From Chthoniobacterales bacterium (GTDB taxonomy: Bacteria; Verrucomicrobiota; Verrucomicrobiia; Chthoniobacterales; UBA10450): a DNA stretch of 10,976 nucleotides. Of this stretch, positions 1 to 4,923 are shown one piece after another; position 1 is the stretch's first letter; every line of letters starts with the position of its first letter. The position numbers and the translations under genes were made by a program. Location: NCBI GenBank assembly GCA_013697365.1, contig JACCXA010000219.1:1-10976 (forward strand). Direction: 5' to 3'. The notes under the pieces are model-generated. The model saw only the letters and a program-made list of their open reading frames with translations, ran no database searches and was not told the DNA's origin.

Positions 1-69
1 GCCGAAACCAGCGTCGCGGTTGTGTCCGCGGATGGGATGCGAGTCGTAGTGAAGGCGGCGGCGGCTTAA
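1..69 (+). CDS. C-terminal end of an unidentified protein (partial)
   Basis: Reading frame 1 is open from the first base to a TAA at 67-69 and encodes the final 22 residues of a protein, ending in VVVKAAAA. The piece is too short to assign a family. It is alanine- and valine-rich, like the end of a beta-strand domain. The other plus frames give less protein-like sequence. The gene would converge on thiS, which ends at 288 on the other strand. The call rests only on the open frame and composition, so it could be chance. Confidence 0.4.
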   Translation, partial: AETSVAVVSADGMRVVVKAAAA

Positions 70-287
70 CGAGCGGCCTCTCCGGAGCTTTTAAACACAT
101 CAACGTTGGGGATTCAAAATTTCGGGCTCTTCCTGACGGCGGCAATCCTTCTTAACCATGTGCGCGCATTCAATAGGCCGCAGGTTTCAGACAAGCGAAA
201 CGCTTAGTGCGTGGCTGAATCGCTCCGTGGGCTGCCTATTCATCGCGGTCGGCCGGAGACTCGCGGCTTCAGGGTAAGCGATGCGCA
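70..287. other. Intergenic region between convergent genes, no gene seen
   Basis: These 218 bases separate the plus-strand gene end at 69 from the thiS stop at 288-290. No convincing gene is visible on either strand, and in particular no thiG follows thiS. Small symmetries are present: CTCCGGAG just after the left stop, a 5-bp stem AAGCG-AAA-CGCTT at 193-205, and a 10-bp palindrome GATGCGCATC at 280-289 that overlaps the thiS stop. None has a T-tract, so none is called as an intrinsic terminator. Confidence 0.5.
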
Positions 288-488
288 TCAGCCGCCAGCG
301 ACGACGCGGATGAATTCCACTCTATCCGCCTCCGCTAACTCTCGCTCCGTCCACTCGCGCTTGTGCAGCGCGATACCGTTATGCTCGATCAGGATGCCAT
401 TTGGATGCAGGCCATAGCGGTCCGCCAAATCAGCGATCGTCCTTGCGCCCCGGGTCTTTGCAGCCTCGCCGTTTAACCAGACATTCAT
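288..488 (-). CDS. thiS: ThiS, sulfur-carrier protein for thiamin thiazole synthesis
   Basis: This 66-residue protein has the size and ubiquitin-like pattern of ThiS: MNVWLNGE at the start, a central GILIEHNG segment, and the RVEFIRVVAGG tail. The terminal Gly-Gly is what ThiF adenylates and what becomes the thiocarboxylate that donates sulfur to the thiazole ring in the cytoplasm. Its ATG overlaps the thiH stop as ATGA (485-488), so the two are almost certainly co-transcribed and translationally coupled. ThiS normally works with ThiG, but no thiG lies downstream before the next gene. MoaD is also a small Gly-Gly carrier, but pairing with thiH and the sequence pattern favour ThiS. Confidence 0.93.
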   Translation of the reverse strand: MNVWLNGEAAKTRGARTIADLADRYGLHPNGILIEHNGIALHKREWTERELAEADRVEFIRVVAGG

Positions 489-1603
489 GAGGCGAGCAGC
501 GCCTGATCCCAGTCCTTCCAGACCGGCTCGAGGCCGATGCGCCGCAAGGTGTCAGCAATTTCCGAAGGGGGACGGTCGTCACTGATTTCGAATTGGCCGG
601 TCGCGATCTGAGCATTCTCAAAATCTGGCGCGACAATCTTGCCGCGGACTGTCTTGTGCAGGTTGGCTGTTCCCTGGCCTGTGTAGCCGCCCGGTTCCGT
701 ATGGCTGCCGGCACTCATCATTGTCACACCTAGCGGCACCAAGGCATCGCGCAAAGCGGCGCGCTCGCGCGTGCTGAGAACGATCCCAACCTGCGGGAAC
801 GTTATCCGAAAGGCGCAGATGAGCTGGGCGAGATCGCGGTCGTTCATGACGAAAGCGGGCGTGAAGCCACCGGCAGCAGGGCGAAGACGGGGAAGGCTCA
901 CGCTGACCTGCGCCTGCCAGCAATGTTTCAGGAGGTAATCCACGTGCGCGGCAAGAGCGACGGCTTCCTCTTGCCACCGAGCCAAACCGAAAAGCGCGCC
1001 GATTCCAATGCGCCGGAATCCAGCCGCATAACCTCTTTCCGGACACTCCAGGCGCCACTCGAAATCTCGTTTTGGTCCCGAGATATGCATTTGGGCATAC
1101 ACCTGCCGGTCATACGTCTCCTGGTAAACAACAAGCGCTTCGGCACCAGCCGCGACAACCGGCGCATATTCGTTCGCTTCCATCGGTCCGACTTCGATCG
1201 CAATCGATGAAAAAGAAGGAATCAACGCGCGCACGCAGTCGGAGAGATAACTGCCGCTGACAAATTTAGGGTGTTCGCCCGCGACGAGCAGCACCTGTCG
1301 GAAACCCTCGGCGGCTAGATGACGCGCCTCCACGGCCACCTGGTCGAGATCCAGCGTCACGCGCAGGATTGGATTGTCCCTCGAGAATCCGCAGTAGCGA
1401 CAGTTGTTGATGCACTCGTTCGACAAATAAAGTGGGGCAAACAATCGCATGGTACGGCCGAAGTTCCGACGAGTAAGCACCCGCGCTCGTTGCCCAAGAA
1501 TTTCCAGCTCGGAATCAGACTTCGGCGCAATCAGCTCCTCTAATTGCCGCACGACGGCCGACCGTTCAGTCGCAAGGTTGTCCAGAGTTGCCGCGAAAGA
1601 CAT
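485..1603 (-). CDS. thiH: ThiH, radical-SAM tyrosine lyase (2-iminoacetate synthase)
   Basis: ThiH cleaves tyrosine to dehydroglycine (2-iminoacetate) and p-cresol using S-adenosylmethionine and a [4Fe-4S] cluster; dehydroglycine is condensed by ThiG into the thiazole of thiamin. The cluster motif is visible as ECINNCRYC (Cys64, Cys68, Cys71 from the chosen start). The C-terminus has the BATS-type region typical of ThiH, with GGYTGQGT, a QFEISDDR stretch and PVWKDWD near the end. From the ATG at 1603 the protein is 372 residues, close to E. coli ThiH (377). An upstream ATG at 1645 would add 14 residues (MRGLRWACVPRNCD) that do not look like the family, so 1603 is preferred. No Shine-Dalgarno sequence precedes it. 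The gene overlaps thiS by 4 bases and is divergent from the flavoprotein gene across about 80 bases. Using ThiH rather than the O2-dependent ThiO suggests thiamin synthesis that works without oxygen. Confidence 0.95.
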   Translation of the reverse strand: MSFAATLDNLATERSAVVRQLEELIAPKSDSELEILGQRARVLTRRNFGRTMRLFAPLYLSNECINNCRYCGFSRDNPILRVTLDLDQVAVEARHLAAEGFRQVLLVAGEHPKFVSGSYLSDCVRALIPSFSSIAIEVGPMEANEYAPVVAAGAEALVVYQETYDRQVYAQMHISGPKRDFEWRLECPERGYAAGFRRIGIGALFGLARWQEEAVALAAHVDYLLKHCWQAQVSVSLPRLRPAAGGFTPAFVMNDRDLAQLICAFRITFPQVGIVLSTRERAALRDALVPLGVTMMSAGSHTEPGGYTGQGTANLHKTVRGKIVAPDFENAQIATGQFEISDDRPPSEIADTLRRIGLEPVWKDWDQALLAS

Positions 1604-1671
1604 GTCGCAGTTTCGGGGCACGCACGCCCAACGCAAACCGCGCAACGCACTTCCGGCGCAAACTCTTTGGG

Positions 1672-1677
1672 TTTAAT
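1672..1677 (+). promoter_or_regulatory. Candidate -10 element for the flavoprotein gene
   Basis: TTTAAT matches five of six bases of the sigma-70 -10 consensus and ends 8 bases before the ATG at 1686. Transcription would then start at about 1684, giving an essentially leaderless mRNA, which agrees with the lack of a Shine-Dalgarno sequence. No good -35 hexamer is visible 16-18 bases upstream, so the call is weak. Confidence 0.3.
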
Positions 1678-1685
1678 CTTTGAGA

Positions 1686-2354
1686 ATGACGCCCCGCTTC
1701 CTTCCCCTACCGGCTCGCGAGTTGATGACCGCAGAGCAAATTGCGACGCGAGCCGCAGACTTCCTTGAGAGAATGCGGAAGCGGAGGACGGTGCGGGAAT
1801 TCTCGAGCCGTGCCGTACCCCGCTCAGTGATTGAAGATTGCATCCGGGCCGCCGGGACAGCGCCGAGCGGCGCTAATATGCAGCCATGGCATTTTGTGGC
1901 CGTGAGCGATGCCACTGTGAAGCAGCAGATCCGGGCGGCAGCCGAGAAGGAAGAGCAGGAATTCTATGAACGGCGCGCTCCACCTGAGTGGCTCGCAGCG
2001 CTCGCTGCCCTCGGGACGGACGCCAAAAAACCCTTCCTCGAAACTGCTTCCTGGCTCATCGCAATCTTCTCCCAACCCTTTGGCGCCGGCCCCGATAACT
2101 CTCGCATCAAGCACTACTATGCGACCGAATCAGTCGGCATCGCGACAGGAATTCTCATCACCGCGCTACACCACGCCGGCCTGTCGACTCTTACCCATAC
2201 CCCCAGCCCGATGGGTTTCCTGAACGGAATGCTGAATCGTCCGTCGACTGAGAAGCCGTTTCTTCTGCTCGTCGCAGGTCACGCCGCTGATGGTGCGGTC
2301 GTGCCAGACATTCACCGTAAGCCCCTCGACGAGATCAGCTCTTTTGTCGCATAA
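1686..2354 (+). CDS. Iodotyrosine-deiodinase-like flavoprotein of the nitroreductase fold
   Basis: The protein has the FMN-binding nitroreductase fold. Numbering from a TTG two codons upstream at 1680 (224 residues), the phosphate-binding segment RRTVREFS is at 35-42, and AGTAPSGAN followed by PW at 58-70. The C-terminus reads VVPDIHRKPLDEI, the same pattern as the end of animal iodotyrosine deiodinase (IYD: TVPDLKRKPLDQI), and TLTHTP matches the IYD flavin segment TVTTTP. Most telling, Glu92, Tyr96 and Lys117 have the same spacing (4 and 21) as human Glu157, Tyr161 and Lys182, which bind the substrate zwitterion and close the active-site lid. Members reductively dehalogenate halotyrosines with FMN and an external reductant. 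The ATG at 1686 is preferred over the TTG; another ATG at 1725 is possible. There is no membrane anchor, unlike vertebrate IYD, so the enzyme should be cytoplasmic. The family is clear. Substrate is inferred; a general nitro- or quinone reductase remains possible. Confidence 0.88.
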   Translation: MTPRFLPLPARELMTAEQIATRAADFLERMRKRRTVREFSSRAVPRSVIEDCIRAAGTAPSGANMQPWHFVAVSDATVKQQIRAAAEKEEQEFYERRAPPEWLAALAALGTDAKKPFLETASWLIAIFSQPFGAGPDNSRIKHYYATESVGIATGILITALHHAGLSTLTHTPSPMGFLNGMLNRPSTEKPFLLLVAGHAADGAVVPDIHRKPLDEISSFVA

Positions 2355-2356
2355 AC

Positions 2357-2396
2357 AAAAACGCCGGGAACACATACAGTGCTCCCGGCGTTTTGT
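2357..2396. terminator. Bidirectional intrinsic terminator
   Basis: A perfect 12-bp stem, AAAACGCCGGGA (2358-2369) against TCCCGGCGTTTT (2383-2394), closes a 13-base loop that can extend by an inner CAC/GTG pair. The stem starts 3 bases after the flavoprotein stop and lies about 20 bases beyond the stop of the outer-membrane protein gene on the other strand. A-tract and T-tract flank it on both sides, so it can end transcription from both convergent genes. Confidence 0.92.
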
Positions 2397-2415
2397 GAAT
2401 TTTGTCTCGTTCCGC

Positions 2416-3102
2416 TTAGAACGCGAAGTTCAAACCGGCACGGAACTGCCAGAAGTCGTTAAAGCCGCCTTCGACATGGTTGAAGCTGACATCGTTCAAC
2501 AATCCGATATGCGGGGTGAAGCGGATTTCGAAGCCCACACCATATTGAGCCATCAGACGCGCATCATCTTCGCCGCTATCATCGTTGAAGAAATCATCTT
2601 CGTCGAACAAGTCGTCTTCGTCGAACTCATTGCCATCAGCGCCGCCGCCGAAGATCGCACCTACACCAACCCAACCGTAAGGGGCGAAACGAGTGCAAGG
2701 AATCGGATAACGAAAGGTGAACGTGCCCAGGACGCCGCCAGCGAAGTCGTTGTTAGCGTCATTGTCGAAACTGCGAAAGCCATCGTCACTGCTGTTATTA
2801 AGCGACAAGCCAAAGCCTTGAATACCGACGCCGAAGTAACGACGGAAGAAAAACTTCGCGTCGATCGCCGCACCCCACCCGTGGTCAACACCGAGGTAGG
2901 TGTCTTCGACGTAGTCATTCAAAGTCGGAGCGTAGACGCCCGAGATCGAAACGTTGAATTCGTTATCCGCATACCACGATGGGCATGGGGCTTCCGTTGC
3001 TGTCTGCTTCATTTCCTTGCCGGAAGAATAGGTTTCAGTGCCGGCATAAGCTGCCGAGACCAAGGCCGTCATCACGCACAAGGTTAAGGTTAGTTTTTTC
3101 AT
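2416..3102 (-). CDS. Outer-membrane beta-barrel protein with an acidic loop
   Basis: This 228-residue protein has a Sec signal peptide (MKK, hydrophobic core, cleavage after AYA at residue 20) and ends LNFAF, the aromatic terminus recognised by the BAM machinery. Between these are alternating amphipathic strands typical of small eight-stranded barrels, such as FGVGIQGFGLSL (90-101), YGWVGVGAIFGG (142-153) and MAQYGVGFEIRF (184-195). Residues 159-180 form one exposed loop with 14 Asp/Glu in 22 positions (FDEDDLFDEDD core), which could bind divalent cations. Two cysteines (40, 136) might form a disulfide. The start is fixed by an AGGAG seven bases upstream. It is probably transcribed on its own, since a leader of about 185 bases separates it from rng. 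Fold and location are well supported; cargo or function is unknown. It is not clearly an OmpA, as no peptidoglycan-binding domain follows the barrel. Confidence 0.82.
   Translation of the reverse strand: MKKLTLTLCVMTALVSAAYAGTETYSSGKEMKQTATEAPCPSWYADNEFNVSISGVYAPTLNDYVEDTYLGVDHGWGAAIDAKFFFRRYFGVGIQGFGLSLNNSSDDGFRSFDNDANNDFAGGVLGTFTFRYPIPCTRFAPYGWVGVGAIFGGGADGNEFDEDDLFDEDDFFNDDSGEDDARLMAQYGVGFEIRFTPHIGLLNDVSFNHVEGGFNDFWQFRAGLNFAF
2594..2629. repeat. Tandem 18-base repeat encoding the acidic loop
   Basis: Two adjacent 18-base units (2594-2611 and 2612-2629) match at about 14 of 18 positions. Each encodes an F/L-FDEDD-like hexapeptide within the extracellular loop of the outer-membrane protein. 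Such a unit could expand or contract by slippage without breaking the frame. Confidence 0.6.
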
Positions 3103-3109
3103 ATTGTTG

Positions 3110-3114
3110 CTCCT
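3110..3114 (-). promoter_or_regulatory. Shine-Dalgarno site of the outer-membrane protein gene
   Basis: AGGAG on the minus strand lies 7 bases before the ATG at 3102. It is the only strong Shine-Dalgarno sequence before a gene in this window, since thiH, mreB, mreC, mrdA and rng all lack one. This suggests a highly translated surface protein. Confidence 0.8.
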
Positions 3115-3123
3115 GTTGTTTGG

Positions 3124-3169
3124 TTAAGTCCCGGCTTGTCGTCAACTTAAATGCGCCGGGGGCATGCCC
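3124..3169 (-). other. Overlapping inverted repeats in the leader of the outer-membrane protein gene
   Basis: Two interleaved 6-bp inverted repeats lie 10 bases upstream of the AGGAG: TTAAGT/ACTTAA (3124-3129 with 3145-3150) and CCCGGC/GCCGGG (3130-3135 with 3155-3160). They cannot both form as simple hairpins. A 10-bp palindrome GGGCATGCCC (3160-3169) adjoins them. They could be alternative mRNA folds or a protein-binding site. No clear -10/-35 pair was found in this region; the AT-rich stretch at about 3208-3245 is the likeliest promoter zone. Confidence 0.35.
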
Positions 3170-3288
3170 GAAAAACGATTTCTCGTCTCCTGACCGCGGC
3201 GATTGTGGCATAGAAAAATTTGAATTCCAGACCTTTATTTGAGAAAAGTACCACCCGGGAACGCCTCCGGAACGGTTTGCCTGCATCG

Positions 3289-4863
3289 CTAGGGCTTCAA
3301 TTCCGCTCCATTATTGGCGTCCGTGACCATAAATTTCTCATGATGGTAGGCGGGATCGCCGCGGAACATCAGCCGGCCTGCGTAGCGACGCTCCAACTCG
3401 ACGAGCAACTCCTCGTCCTCTTCTTTTAGGCGCTTCAGGACGTCTGGGTTCAGGATCACCCGAATATCGTGCACCGTGTCCTGATATTTGCGCATGACCG
3501 TGTTGAGCATGCGGTGCAGCTCCACGCTGGTTGTCATGGAAGTCTTCACGGCCCCTCGTCCCTGGCAATACGGGCAGTTTTCAAAAATGGAATCGCTCAG
3601 GCTTTCCTGCGCCCGTTGCCTGGTCATTTCCATCAACCCGAGCGCTGAGAGCGGCAGCACGTGCGTCTTCGCCTTGTCACGTCGTAGCCGTTCCTTCATC
3701 AATCCATAAACCGCCTGCTGGTCCTTGCGGCTTTTCATGTCGATGAAATCACCAATAATCAGGCCCCCGATATTGCGGAGGCGAAGCTGCCGCGCGATTT
3801 CGTCCGCCGCCTCGAGGTTGGTCTGCAAAATCGTTTTCTCGACGTCGCGGCCGCCTTTGTTTCGCCCTGTGTTGACGTCGATCGCAACGAGGGCCTCGGT
3901 TTCGTCGATCACGATGTAGCCCCCGCATTTCAGCCAGACCTGGCGGTGAAAGGCGTCGTCGATCTGTTTTTGAACGCCGAACGTCTCAAAAATGGGCGCG
4001 GCGCCGTCGTAGAACTGGATCCGGTTGCGCGCGCGTCGCGAGATTTGCCCCACCATTTCATTCATCCGCTCGATGGCCGTGCGGTCATCGCAAATGACTT
4101 CATCGATCTCGTCAGTCAGGAAATCACGCACCGTCCGGTCGACCAGGTCCGGTTCCTCGAAGACGCGGCTCGGCGCCTTCTCCTCTTTGATCGCATGTTC
4201 GACGCGCTGCCATTGCTCGACCAGAAACGCGAGGTCGCGCACGAAATAGCGTGCGCGTTGCCCCTCCCCCACCGTCCGGATGATCACGCCGACGCCCTCG
4301 GGGATTTCAAGTTCGCGGAGAATTTTTCGCAAACGATCGCGTTCCTTCGGGTCCTCGATTTTCCGGGAAATTCCGCTGCGCTCGCTGTAAGGCATGAAGA
4401 CGAGATAACGTCCCGCAAAGCTCAAGTTCGTGGTCACGCGCGGGCCTTTAGTGCCGATCGGCCCTTTCGTGACCTGCACGATCACCTCGGAACCAACGGG
4501 ATAGATGCTCGGAATATCCTTCGCCGTGATCCGTTTCTTCGCGTTCCGCTTTTCCGGCCGATCAATCTCCTCGATTCCGCTATCGAGGGCGGCCGGGATT
4601 GCATCCCAGAAATGAAGGAAGGCGTTTTTCTCAAAGCCGATGTCGACGAACATCGCCTTCAACCCCTGCTCGATATTCTTGACGCGCCCTTTGTAGACGC
4701 TCCCGACGATGTTGCGGGTGCTATTACGTTCGACGCTGTATTCTTCCAGCCGCCCGTCCTCGAGGAGCGCCACTCGACGCTCCAATTTCTCCACGCTGAT
4801 GACGAGCTTGTTGCCCGTCTTGCGAGCGGAGAGGCCTAAAATTCGTTTCACTTTGTCTATCAT
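3289..4863 (-). CDS. rng: Ribonuclease E/G-family endoribonuclease
   Basis: This single-strand-specific endonuclease acts in rRNA 5' maturation and mRNA decay. The 524-residue protein is the catalytic core without the long RNase E scaffold tail, so RNase G fits best. An S1 RNA-binding region occupies about 37-130 (GSVYKGRVKNIEQGLKAMFV). The catalytic Asp pair is Asp329 in VAIDVNTGR and Asp372 in GDFIDM, 43 residues apart as in E. coli RNase E (303 and 346). The zinc-link is CPYC at 430-433, also at family spacing. A basic N-terminal extension of about 18 residues precedes the core. The gene follows mrdA after a 60-base gap and ends the cell-shape cluster, as rng follows mreBCD in enterobacteria. 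Its leader lacks a good Shine-Dalgarno: a lone GAG lies in one arm of a 5-bp stem (ATCTC/GAGAT, 4867-4885), and an 11-base motif shared with the mreB leader lies there too. Confidence 0.95.
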   Translation of the reverse strand: MIDKVKRILGLSARKTGNKLVISVEKLERRVALLEDGRLEEYSVERNSTRNIVGSVYKGRVKNIEQGLKAMFVDIGFEKNAFLHFWDAIPAALDSGIEEIDRPEKRNAKKRITAKDIPSIYPVGSEVIVQVTKGPIGTKGPRVTTNLSFAGRYLVFMPYSERSGISRKIEDPKERDRLRKILRELEIPEGVGVIIRTVGEGQRARYFVRDLAFLVEQWQRVEHAIKEEKAPSRVFEEPDLVDRTVRDFLTDEIDEVICDDRTAIERMNEMVGQISRRARNRIQFYDGAAPIFETFGVQKQIDDAFHRQVWLKCGGYIVIDETEALVAIDVNTGRNKGGRDVEKTILQTNLEAADEIARQLRLRNIGGLIIGDFIDMKSRKDQQAVYGLMKERLRRDKAKTHVLPLSALGLMEMTRQRAQESLSDSIFENCPYCQGRGAVKTSMTTSVELHRMLNTVMRKYQDTVHDIRVILNPDVLKRLKEEDEELLVELERRYAGRLMFRGDPAYHHEKFMVTDANNGAELKP

Positions 4864-4923
4864 AAAATCTCGAAAGGTGTGAGATCACGAGCAAGCGCGG
4901 CGAACGGGCGTTCATGGGCGTGA

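Noticed and set aside
1604..1685. TPP riboswitch before thiH
   Set aside because: The gap is only about 80 bases and lacks the CUGAGA and related THI-box sequences.
2290..3087. 265-codon plus-strand open frame across the outer-membrane protein gene
   Set aside because: It overlaps the end of the flavoprotein gene, runs through the intrinsic terminator, and is antisense to a gene with signal peptide, AGGAG site and aromatic C-terminus.
3130..3160. Intrinsic terminator after rng
   Set aside because: The CCCGGC/GCCGGG pair has a 19-base loop and no T-tract on the minus strand, and it lies over 120 bases past the rng stop.
3946..4839. Long plus-strand open frame (297 codons) antisense to rng
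   Set aside because: It lies wholly within rng, which has all catalytic motifs. The translation shows no family resemblance and the open frame is explained by GC-rich codon bias.
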